The position numbers were made by a program, and so were the translations under genes. Below are positions 41,270 through 48,607 of a stretch of 49,717 bases of DNA, one piece after another (position 1 is the stretch's first letter; the number at the start of each line of letters is the position of its first letter). The stretch comes from Pseudooceanicola marinus. GTDB lineage: Bacteria; Pseudomonadota; Alphaproteobacteria; Rhodobacterales; Rhodobacteraceae. The stretch lies in contig NZ_PGTC01000030.1 of the NCBI RefSeq assembly GCF_002786295.1, forward strand, positions 3,174-52,890, given 5' to 3'. The notes below the pieces were generated by a model. It saw nothing but the letters and a program-made list of their open reading frames with translations. It made no database searches and was not told the origin of the DNA.

Positions 41270-42448
41270 CTATGCGGCTGTCAGGTCATAATTCCTTTTC
41301 AGGAGACTGTCACGGGTGGGCGCGGCGTCTTGCGCCAGCACCCGGCGTCCCTTCATGTGGGTCTTGGCATCATTGACCGTTTCGACCGCGCTCAGGCGAC
41401 CATCGCGGAAGCGCAGGACCGCACCGCTGTCCAGCAGCACGCTCTCGTCGCCGGGCAAGGCGAGGCCGGCGATCTGCAGCTTGCAATCGTGCTGATCGGA
41501 CCAGAACCAGGGCACCGCCGCATAGGGATCCGTCGTGCCATGCACGATGGTCTTCGCGATGGCCCGGGCGTGATCGGTGGCCGCCTGGACACTTTCCAGC
41601 CGGACACGCGCGCCGCTGCGGGCCTCGGGAAAGGCGGCGCAATCGCCCAGGGCAAAGACATGCGGGTCGGCGGTGCGCAGGGTGGCATCGACGACGATGC
41701 CGTTGTCGACCTCCAGTCCCGCCGCGGCGGCCAGGTCCACGTTCGGGCAGACGCCGGCGGCCAGCAGCACCAGGTCGGCGTCCAGCCGGGTCCCGTCGGC
41801 CAGCCCGATGCCCTGATCCATCACCTCGGTCACGCCATTGCCGAGATACAGCGCGGTGCCAAGGCTTTCGTGAAGGGCGCGAAACCGCTCCGACATTTCG
41901 GGAGAAACGGCGCGCGCCATCAGACGGGGCGCCGCCTCGGCCAGGCTGACCCGATGACCGAGGGAGGCAGCCACGGCCGCGAATTCCAGCCCGATGAAGC
42001 CGCCCCCGATAACGGCAATGCGGCGCGGCTGGTCCAGGGCGGCACGCAGGGTCGCGGCATCTTCCAGCGTGCGCAGGTCCAGCGCCCGTTCCACCCCCGG
42101 CAGCGGCGGGCGCAGGTTGCGAGTGCCGGTTGCGAGGATCAGGATCTCGTAGTCCAGTCGCTCGTGGCCGATGACAACTTGCCGCGCCGCCCGGTCGAGG
42201 CCCTCGACGCGGGCGCCTGACCGCAGGGTGATGTCCTTGGCATCGAAGACTTTCCGCGGGCGCAGGATCAGCTTCTCCGCCTCGCCGTTTTTGAGGTAAG
42301 TCTTCGAGAGCGGCGGGCGCTGATAGGGCAGCCCCGGCTCGGCGCCGATCAGCGTGATCGGCCCCTCGTATCCCTCCTGTCGCAGGGATAGGGCGGCCTG
42401 GAACCCGCCCTGCCCCGCGCCCACGATGACGACGGCACCCTTGCTCAT
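41270..42448 (-). CDS. Ferredoxin reductase (putidaredoxin reductase type)
   Basis: This 392-residue FAD protein passes electrons from NAD(P)H to the adjacent [2Fe-2S] ferredoxin and so to the P450. It has the N-terminal FAD motif VVIVGAGQGGFQAALSLRQ, PYQRPPLSKTYLKNG, the NAD motif IAVIGGGFIGLEFAAVAASLG and the C-terminal FAD contact HVFALGDCAAFP. ATG 42448 follows GGAGG and overlaps the ferredoxin stop (ATGA); the frame extends further to 42652. A lysine/arginine-poor C-terminus and a W-F-W-S-D-Q block (PWFWSDQHDCKLQIAGL) are typical of the family. Confidence 0.94.
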   Translation of the reverse strand: MSKGAVVIVGAGQGGFQAALSLRQEGYEGPITLIGAEPGLPYQRPPLSKTYLKNGEAEKLILRPRKVFDAKDITLRSGARVEGLDRAARQVVIGHERLDYEILILATGTRNLRPPLPGVERALDLRTLEDAATLRAALDQPRRIAVIGGGFIGLEFAAVAASLGHRVSLAEAAPRLMARAVSPEMSERFRALHESLGTALYLGNGVTEVMDQGIGLADGTRLDADLVLLAAGVCPNVDLAAAAGLEVDNGIVVDATLRTADPHVFALGDCAAFPEARSGARVRLESVQAATDHARAIAKTIVHGTTDPYAAVPWFWSDQHDCKLQIAGLALPGDESVLLDSGAVLRFRDGRLSAVETVNDAKTHMKGRRVLAQDAAPTRDSLLKRNYDLTAA

Positions 42449-42768
42449 ACCTGTTCCTCCGGCAGGTGCACGACGAGGCCGTCCAGCTCGGGCGTCATCG
42501 CGATCTGGCATGACAGGCGCGAGGTCGGCTTCACCTCGCAGACCGCGCTTGCGAGCATGTCGTCCTCTCCCTCCGACCGGGTGCCGGTGCGCTCGATCCA
42601 GGCGTCGTCGACGTAGCAATGGCAGGTCGCGCACATCATCGAGCCGCCGCATTCCGCGACGATCCTGTCGACGCCACCGGCGATGGCCGTCTCCATGACG
42701 CTGTCGCCCGTCGCGGCCTCCAGCGTGGTCTCGGTGCCGTCATGTTCGATGTAGGTAACCTTGGGCAT
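42445..42768 (-). CDS. [2Fe-2S] ferredoxin (adrenodoxin/putidaredoxin type)
   Basis: This 107-residue one-electron carrier serves the P450. Cluster ligands are in CGGSMMCATC (C-x5-C-x2-C) and the distal Cys in RLSCQI, the vertebrate/proteobacterial type spacing. Acidic helix 3 (RSEGEDDMLA) should dock to the reductase and P450. It lies ten bases after the P450 stop, and its own stop overlaps the reductase start. Confidence 0.95.
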   Translation of the reverse strand: MPKVTYIEHDGTETTLEAATGDSVMETAIAGGVDRIVAECGGSMMCATCHCYVDDAWIERTGTRSEGEDDMLASAVCEVKPTSRLSCQIAMTPELDGLVVHLPEEQV

Positions 42769-42778
42769 GGGGGTCTCC

Positions 42779-44011
42779 TCAGGCGGGGGTGAGCTTCAGG
42801 GGGAGCTTGTCGAGAGCATGGATCGCGTTGTTGGGCCGCCAGGGGGCGTCACCGTCGAACTCGATCCGGGCCACCTTGCGGGCCAGGGCGGTCAGCACCG
42901 CCTCCATCTCACCGCGGGCGATGTTCTGGCCGACGCAGCCATGGATGCCCGCGCCGAAGCCCATGTGGCCCACCGGGCGCCGGTCGATGCGGAAGGTGTC
43001 GGCATCGCCCCATTTGTCGGGGTCCAGGTTGGCCGCGCCCAGCACGCAGAGGATCTTCGTCCCCTCCTCCACCGGATAGCCGGCAATTTCGCAGTCGCGC
43101 CCTGCGGTGCGTCCGAAGGTATGCACGGGCGAGGTATAGCGCAGCACCTCCTCGATCGCCGGGCGCACCAGCTTAGGCTCGGCGCGCAGGCGGTCCCATT
43201 CACCCGGATTGGCTGCGAAGCAGTAAAGCGCGTTGCCGATCCCGGTCACGGTCGTGTCGACACCGGCCGACAGAAGCGAACGAACCAGCAGCGGTGCCTC
43301 GTCCTGGCCGATCTCACCGGCATCGGCGTCGGCGTAGATCATCGCGCCGATCCCGTCCTCCGTCAGGCGTTCGCGGGCGCAGGCGGCCATGATCCAGGGC
43401 GCGATTTCCTTGTTGCGGGCGGTGGCGGCGCGGCGCAGGGCATTGTCGGGACCCATGGAGTTGAAGACACAGGCGCCGTAATCCACCAGGATCCGCTGGT
43501 CGACATCGCGCATGCCCACGACGCGCGGAAAGACGGTGATCGGGAAGCGTTCGGCCAGGTCCTCCACCGCCTCGATGCGGCCACGGGCGACCAGTTCGTC
43601 GACCAGCTCCTCCGCCGCCTCGGCAAACATCCCGGCCATGGTCCTCACCACCTTGGGCGACAGGGCCCGGGACATGACCCGGCGCGTGCGGGTGTGGTCG
43701 GGGGGATCCACCTCCAGGATGATCGACGGCGGCCGCCAGGGATCCCCGACATGGAAGTCGTTCAGACCGACGCCGCGCGAAGAGACGAAATTCTCGTGGT
43801 CGCTGAAGACCGCCTTGGTCGTTTCGTACTGGCCAAGCGCCAGAACCGACCAGCGCGGGATGTAGACCACGGGACCACGTGCGCGCAGGCCTGCGTAGTA
43901 GGGTTCGGGATCGCTCAGGATCGCCGTGTCGAAGGGATCCACGTCCCAGACCGGCATGCCCTCGGGCGGGGTGATGGCACGGTGGCCTTCGATCAGTTCC
44001 ATATCTCTCAT
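42779..44011 (-). CDS. Cytochrome P450, CYP199-like (probable para-substituted benzoate/cinnamate oxidase)
   Basis: This 410-residue class I P450 has the I-helix LLVRSLLSAGVDTT, E-x-x-R in EEVLRY and the heme loop FGAGIHGCVGQ (Cys359). It resembles CYP199A enzymes of Rhodopseudomonas, which O-demethylate 4-methoxybenzoate: SSRGVGL, PWRPPSIILE and VRSLLSAG all match, including the Arg/Ser pairs known there to hold the substrate carboxylate. The start at 44011 follows AGGAGG by five bases. Ferredoxin and reductase genes follow directly, and a formaldehyde dehydrogenase heads the same cluster, which fits demethylation. The exact substrate is an inference. Confidence 0.92.
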   Translation of the reverse strand: MRDMELIEGHRAITPPEGMPVWDVDPFDTAILSDPEPYYAGLRARGPVVYIPRWSVLALGQYETTKAVFSDHENFVSSRGVGLNDFHVGDPWRPPSIILEVDPPDHTRTRRVMSRALSPKVVRTMAGMFAEAAEELVDELVARGRIEAVEDLAERFPITVFPRVVGMRDVDQRILVDYGACVFNSMGPDNALRRAATARNKEIAPWIMAACARERLTEDGIGAMIYADADAGEIGQDEAPLLVRSLLSAGVDTTVTGIGNALYCFAANPGEWDRLRAEPKLVRPAIEEVLRYTSPVHTFGRTAGRDCEIAGYPVEEGTKILCVLGAANLDPDKWGDADTFRIDRRPVGHMGFGAGIHGCVGQNIARGEMEAVLTALARKVARIEFDGDAPWRPNNAIHALDKLPLKLTPA

Positions 44012-44021
44012 GCCCTCCTCC

Positions 44022-44732
44022 TCAGGGGTCGATGCCGACACCGACATGGCGGTGCAGCAGTGTCTTGTCGGCAATCAGGTCCCCGGCGGGGCCCTCATGC
44101 ACGATCGTCCCGTTGGCCATCAGGATGACCCGCGTGGCAAAGGCGAGCGCCGCCTCCGCGTGTTGTTCCACCAGCACGACGGCACGGGTGCCGTCCTTCG
44201 CCAGTTCCTCGAAAACCGCCATCAGCTGTTCGCAGATCACCGGCGCCAGCCCCTCCAGCGGTTCGTCCAGCAGCAGCACCTCGGGCCGGGTCATCAGGGT
44301 CCGGGCGATGGACAACATCTGCTGCTCGCCGCCCGACAGCTGCATCCCGCCGTTCCGCCGCCGCTCTTTCAGGCGCGGGAACAGCGCATAGGCCTCCTCC
44401 AGCGTGGCGTCGCCGCGCAGGCAGGACAGCAGGTTTTCCTCCACCGTGAGCGAGGGAAAGATGTCGCGCGTCTGCGGCACCAGGCCCAGTCCCAGGCCGT
44501 TGCGGCGATGCGGGGCCATGCGGTCCAGCGACCGCCCGCCATAGCGAAGGTGCCCGCCGTGCAGCCGGGTCAGCCCCATGATGGTGTTGAGCAGCGTCGT
44601 CTTTCCCGCGCCGTTGCGGCCGATGACAGCCAGCCGTTCGCCGGGCGCCACGCTCAGCGACAGGTCGCGCAGCACGTGGGTCGGGCCGTAGCCCGCCGTG
44701 ACATTGCCAAGCTCCAGAAGTCGGTCAGCCAT
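44022..44732 (-). CDS. Branched-chain amino acid/aromatic-acid-type ABC transporter ATP-binding protein (LivF-like)
   Basis: This 236-residue ATPase of the HAAT family has Walker A GRNGAGKTT (about 38-46), the LivF-type stretch LGLVPQTRDIFPSLTVEENL, signature LSGGEQQMLSIARTL, Walker B LLLDEPLEGLAP and H-loop LVEQHAE. The start overlaps the LivG-like gene by eight bases, and the stop is ten bases before the P450 start. Confidence 0.94.
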   Translation of the reverse strand: MADRLLELGNVTAGYGPTHVLRDLSLSVAPGERLAVIGRNGAGKTTLLNTIMGLTRLHGGHLRYGGRSLDRMAPHRRNGLGLGLVPQTRDIFPSLTVEENLLSCLRGDATLEEAYALFPRLKERRRNGGMQLSGGEQQMLSIARTLMTRPEVLLLDEPLEGLAPVICEQLMAVFEELAKDGTRAVVLVEQHAEAALAFATRVILMANGTIVHEGPAGDLIADKTLLHRHVGVGIDP

Positions 44733-45471
44733 GGGCGCCTCCCAGGTAAAGCTCGCGCACCTGCGCGTTGCGGGCGATCTCCTCGGGCATGCCCTCGGTC
44801 AGGATCCGCCCCTGCACAAGCACCACGATCGAGCGTGCCACCCGGAACACCAGGTCCATGTCATGCTCGATCACCAGCACCGCCAGATCCTCTGGCAGTC
44901 GTTCGATGGCCTCGATGATCAGATGCGTCTCGCTTGACGGCACACCGGCGGCAGGCTCATCCAGGATCAGCACCCGCGGCTTCAACGCCAGCGTCAGGGC
45001 CATCTCGACCAGGCGCTGCTGACCATAGGCCAGATCGACCACCGGCCGGTCCGCCAGCGCCAGCAGATCGAACTGCGCCAGCAGCGCCTCGACCTCGGCC
45101 TCGATCTTCGGATCGCTGTCGGCGCGGCGGAACAGGCGCCCGCCCTGCCCCAGACGTTCCAGCACCGGCAGACGCAGGTTCTCTCGCACCGTCAGGCCGG
45201 AAAACAGCGTGGTGATCTGGAAGGTCTTGGCGATACCGTGCTTGACCCGCTCGGCCTCGTCCAGGGCCGCGATGTCCTGCCCGTCGAAGCGGATGCTGCC
45301 GCCCGTGGGGGCGAGGATGCCCGTGACCAGATTGGCAAAGGTGCTCTTCCCCGCGCCATTCGGCCCGATCAGCGCCTTGCGGGCGCCGGGCGGCAGGTCG
45401 AAGTCGATATCTTCGGACACCACCAGCCCGCCGAACCGCTTCGATAGTCCACGTACCTCAAGACCCTGCAT
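44725..45471 (-). CDS. HAAT-family ABC transporter ATP-binding protein (LivG-like)
   Basis: This 248-residue ATPase has Walker A GPNGAGKST, the long LivG insertion with KTFQITTLFSGLTVREN, signature DLAYGQQRLVEMALTLA (the G in LAYGQQR replaces SGGQ, as in LivG), Walker B LILDEPAAGVPSSE and H-loop VIEHDMD. ATG 45471 follows GGGAGG by five bases; the frame reaches 45489. It overlaps the end of the LivM-like gene by 14 bases. Confidence 0.93.
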   Translation of the reverse strand: MQGLEVRGLSKRFGGLVVSEDIDFDLPPGARKALIGPNGAGKSTFANLVTGILAPTGGSIRFDGQDIAALDEAERVKHGIAKTFQITTLFSGLTVRENLRLPVLERLGQGGRLFRRADSDPKIEAEVEALLAQFDLLALADRPVVDLAYGQQRLVEMALTLALKPRVLILDEPAAGVPSSETHLIIEAIERLPEDLAVLVIEHDMDLVFRVARSIVVLVQGRILTEGMPEEIARNAQVRELYLGGAHG

Positions 45472-46414
45472 GGCGGCCTCCCTTGGCAAGACGTTTCAGG
45501 CTGGCGGGCAGCGCGACCAGCCCGCGCGGCAGGAAGAAGACCACCACGAGGACCAGCGCGCCGATGACGAAGAGCCAGTTGAACGGATCGTTGGCCGCCG
45601 CCACGTGGTGCACAGCCATGAAGATCACCGTGCCCAGGATCGCGCCGTAGAGCCGCCCCGTGCCGCCCAGGATCAGCATGATCAGCGCCTCGGCCGACAG
45701 CGTGAAGGAAAAGGATTCCAGGCTGACCAGCTGGGTGATCTGCGCCGACAGCGCCCCCGCGATCCCGGCGATGGCCCCGCCCATTGTGTAGGCGGCCAGG
45801 CGGCGGCGGTAGATCGAGACGCCGATGGCCACCATGCGCTCGGGGCTTTCATGGATGCCACGCAGCGACAGCCCGAAGGGGGACCGGGCGATGACAGCAA
45901 GGGCCAAGAAGACCAGGAACATGACGGCGAAGGCGTACCAGTAGCCGGTGATGCCGATGAAATCGAACTCCCACAGGCCCAGCACCTTGCCGGGGCGGAT
46001 GCCGCGCAGGCCGTCGGCGCCACCGGTGACGCCGCGGGCGCGGTTGGCGATCTCGGCACAGATCTGCGCCACCGCGATGGTCAGCATGATCAGGGTCAGC
46101 CCCTGGGTCCGCATCAGCACCGCACCCGAAACCGCGGCCAGCAGGGCACCTGCCACGGCCCCGGCCAGAAGCCCGGCGACCGGATCGGCCCAGACGTGAA
46201 TCGCGAAGAGCCCCGCCGCGTAGGCGCCTGCGCCGTACATGGCCGCCTGCCCCAGCGTCGCAATCCCCGCCAGCCCCAGGATCAGGTCCAGCGACAGGAC
46301 CAGCACGATCATGATCAGGATGCGTGTCAGGAAGGCCAGGTTGTAGGGAAACAGCAGGTAGGCCGCACCGCCCGCCAGAAGGATCAGAAGAAGCGAGAGA
46401 AGACGCCGGTTCAT
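45458..46414 (-). CDS. HAAT-family ABC transporter permease (LivM-like)
   Basis: This 318-residue permease starts with MNRRLLSLLLILLAGGAAYL, about nine membrane segments, and the LivM block LVLSLDLILGLAGIATLGQAAMYGAGAYAAG, quoted as LILGLAGIATLGQAAMYGAG. The cytoplasmic ATPase-contact loop is SPFGLSLRGIHESPERMVAI. ATG 46414 overlaps the LivH-like stop by four bases. The frame stays open much further upstream, but that part is antisense or out-of-frame LivH sequence. Confidence 0.93.
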   Translation of the reverse strand: MNRRLLSLLLILLAGGAAYLLFPYNLAFLTRILIMIVLVLSLDLILGLAGIATLGQAAMYGAGAYAAGLFAIHVWADPVAGLLAGAVAGALLAAVSGAVLMRTQGLTLIMLTIAVAQICAEIANRARGVTGGADGLRGIRPGKVLGLWEFDFIGITGYWYAFAVMFLVFLALAVIARSPFGLSLRGIHESPERMVAIGVSIYRRRLAAYTMGGAIAGIAGALSAQITQLVSLESFSFTLSAEALIMLILGGTGRLYGAILGTVIFMAVHHVAAANDPFNWLFVIGALVLVVVFFLPRGLVALPASLKRLAKGGRHAGS

Positions 46415-47277
46415 GCCCCTGCCCTCCCCATCAGGCCGCGCGGGCGCAGCCCCAGGAACAGGATCACCAGGACGAAGAAGGTGATCGTCGCCATGTCGGG
46501 CACGAGGTAGCGGCTGGCGGTCTCGATCATCCCGATGGCCAGGGCCGCCACGAAGGAGCCCAGGATGGATCCCAGCCCACCGATCGCCACGACGATCAGG
46601 AACAGCACCATGTAGCGCAGCGGGTAATAGGCATCGATCGGCAGCAGCTCTGCCCCCAGGATCCCGCCAAGCGCGGCCAGTCCCGCGCCCAGGGCGAAGG
46701 TCAGCATGTAGATCCGCCCGGTGTCGATGCCGAGCGCGGAGGCGGTGTCGCGATTGTCCACCGCCGCGCGCAGGCGAATGCCGAAACGGGTTCGATCCAG
46801 CAGCAGCCACAGGCCGAGGATCACCAGCGCTCCCACTCCGATGACCAGCGCCCGATGCGCGGTCAGCTGGCGGAAGCCCAGGTCGACCGACCGGTTCAAC
46901 CCTTCGGGCAGCGTGATCGACAGAAGCGAAGACCCCTGCCACAGGTTGACCGAGGCGATCATCAGGAAGGTCAGGCCGATGGTGGCCAGCACCTGTTGCA
47001 GTTCTCCGAAGCCGTAGATTCGGCGATAGACCAGTCGCTCCAGCGGCATGGCGATCACGATGGTGCCTGCCACGGCCCCCAGCAGGACCAGCGCGAAGGG
47101 CAGCCCGACCTCGGTTCCCAGCCAATGGGCCAGCGTGCCGCCGATCAGGGCAAAGCCGCCATGGGCCAGGTTCACCACCCGCATCAGCCCCATGGTCACC
47201 GACAGGCCGACGGCGATCATGAACAGGATCATGCCGTAGGCCACCCCGTCGACCGCGATGTTCAGAAGTAATGTCAT
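46411..47277 (-). CDS. HAAT-family ABC transporter permease (LivH-like)
   Basis: This 288-residue permease has about eight membrane segments with the LivH signatures GVAYGMILFMIAVGLSVTMG, VVNLAHGGFALIGGTLAHW and RLRAAVDNRDTASALGID (the cytoplasmic loop to the ATPase). It pairs with the LivM-like subunit. It begins 56 bases after the binding-protein stop, with a stem-loop between. Confidence 0.93.
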   Translation of the reverse strand: MTLLLNIAVDGVAYGMILFMIAVGLSVTMGLMRVVNLAHGGFALIGGTLAHWLGTEVGLPFALVLLGAVAGTIVIAMPLERLVYRRIYGFGELQQVLATIGLTFLMIASVNLWQGSSLLSITLPEGLNRSVDLGFRQLTAHRALVIGVGALVILGLWLLLDRTRFGIRLRAAVDNRDTASALGIDTGRIYMLTFALGAGLAALGGILGAELLPIDAYYPLRYMVLFLIVVAIGGLGSILGSFVAALAIGMIETASRYLVPDMATITFFVLVILFLGLRPRGLMGRAGA

Positions 47278-47301
47278 GTCACGTCCCGTGTTCTCGGTGG
47301 A

Positions 47302-47325
47302 ACGGGCGGATCAGGGCCCGCCCGT
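47302..47325 (-). promoter_or_regulatory. Stem-loop between binding-protein and permease genes
   Basis: ACGGGCGG (47302-47309) pairs perfectly with CCGCCCGT (47318-47325) around eight bases; two more G-C pairs can form across a bulged A. It lies nine bases past the binding-protein stop. It is the third clear case in this window of a hairpin directly after an ABC binding-protein gene. Confidence 0.6.
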
Positions 47326-47333
47326 CCTGCCGC

Positions 47334-48500
47334 TCACTGGTTCCAGCCAAGGTCGCCGACGGTGGCGATTACGCCGGTCTCGACGTTTTCCAGCAGCCCG
47401 GTTTCCGGGTTGCGGGCCACTTCGCGGATGTAGACGTTCTGGATCACCGTGCGGGTCTCCGGGTCCATCTCGATCGGGCCGCGCGGGCTTTCCCAGGCCA
47501 GACCCAGGGCCGCCTCGACCGCCGCCGGGCCGTCGGTGCCGGCAGCCGCGACCATCTCGTAGATAAGGTGCACGCCGTCATAGGCGCCCACCGAGGCCCA
47601 GTTGACGATGCCGTCGGGATGCAGCTCGGCCAGCGCATCCAGGAACGCGCGGTTCTCGTCGCTGTCGTGGGCGGCGGAGTAGTGGTAGGCGGTGTGCAGA
47701 CCGACCGCCAGGTCGCCCAGGGCCTGCAGGTTGCTTTCCTCCGTCTCGGCGGTGCCGAGGAAGGTGATCCCGTCGTCGCGCAACCCGTTCTCATTGTAGG
47801 TCTTGGTGAAGGAGAAGGTGGGCGGGCCACCCGGCAGGAAGGCGAAGACCGCATCCGGCGCCTGGTCCTTCACCCGTTGCAGAATCGGCGTGAAATCGGT
47901 GGTCGACAGCGGCATCCGCACGCTGTCGGTGACGGTGCCGCCCTTGGCCTCGAAGGCCGCCTTGAACGACACCTCGGCGTCGATGCCCGGGCCGTAATCG
48001 CTGACCGTGGTGACCACGCTGCGGATCCCCTGGTCATAGGCCCATTCCGCCGCCGGGGCGGAGACCTGCGGGAGCGTGTAGCTGGTGCGCAGGAAGAAGG
48101 GGCTTTCGGCGTTGATGGCCGAGGTGGCGGCGTTGAAGATCACCGTCGGCGTTTCCGACTGCGTGATGACCGGGCCGACCGCCAGCGCGTTCGGGGTGAA
48201 GGTGAAACCGGCCAGGTAATCGACCCGCTCGCGGATCAGCAGTTCCTGCGCAAGCGCCCGCGACTGGTCCGGGTTCACCCCGCCCACGTCCTTGTAGATG
48301 AAGGTGATCTCGTGTTCGCCCGCCGTGGTGCCGTGCTGGGCCTGGTAGGTTTCGATCGCCTGCTGGTACTGCACGCCATACTGGGCAAAGGGCCCGGAGA
48401 AGGGCGCAACCACGCCCACCTTGATCTCATCCGCCCAGGCGCTGGACACAGCGAGGGCGCTGACCGCCGCGAGGGCGATCATTCCAGGTTTGTTCGTCAT
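47334..48500 (-). CDS. HAAT-family ABC substrate-binding protein (LivJ-like; probably aromatic acid)
   Basis: This 388-residue periplasmic protein has signal peptide MIALAAVSALAVSSAWA, then DEIKVGVVAPFSGPFAQYG, the type 1 periplasmic-binding fold of the LivJ/amide/aromatic-acid receptors. Further on it has VDYLAGFTFTPNALAVGPVI and FAFLPGGPPTFSF. ATG 48500 has GGGAGG six bases upstream. Related receptors in alphaproteobacteria bind benzoates and phenylpropanoids as well as amino acids; the neighbouring P450 points to an aromatic acid (inference). Confidence 0.92.
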   Translation of the reverse strand: MTNKPGMIALAAVSALAVSSAWADEIKVGVVAPFSGPFAQYGVQYQQAIETYQAQHGTTAGEHEITFIYKDVGGVNPDQSRALAQELLIRERVDYLAGFTFTPNALAVGPVITQSETPTVIFNAATSAINAESPFFLRTSYTLPQVSAPAAEWAYDQGIRSVVTTVSDYGPGIDAEVSFKAAFEAKGGTVTDSVRMPLSTTDFTPILQRVKDQAPDAVFAFLPGGPPTFSFTKTYNENGLRDDGITFLGTAETEESNLQALGDLAVGLHTAYHYSAAHDSDENRAFLDALAELHPDGIVNWASVGAYDGVHLIYEMVAAAGTDGPAAVEAALGLAWESPRGPIEMDPETRTVIQNVYIREVARNPETGLLENVETGVIATVGDLGWNQ

Positions 48501-48517
48501 GTTTTCCTCCCATGAGT

Positions 48518-48569
48518 GCGGCCCGGTCACGGGGCCGCGATATCCGCCCCTCCTCCAAAGGGCGGTATC
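48518..48569 (-). terminator. Tandem hairpins between formaldehyde dehydrogenase and importer genes
   Basis: Two adjacent stems lie in the 107-bp gap: GCGGCCC (48518-48524) with GGGCCGC (48532-48538), and GATATCCGCCC (48539-48549) with GGGCGGTATC (48560-48569; one bulge). They may end or weaken transcription after the dehydrogenase gene. No T-run follows on the minus strand. Confidence 0.45.
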
Positions 48570-48607
48570 CGCCCCGGCCGTGCCCGCAGGCCCGTCCGGG
48601 GGCGAAT

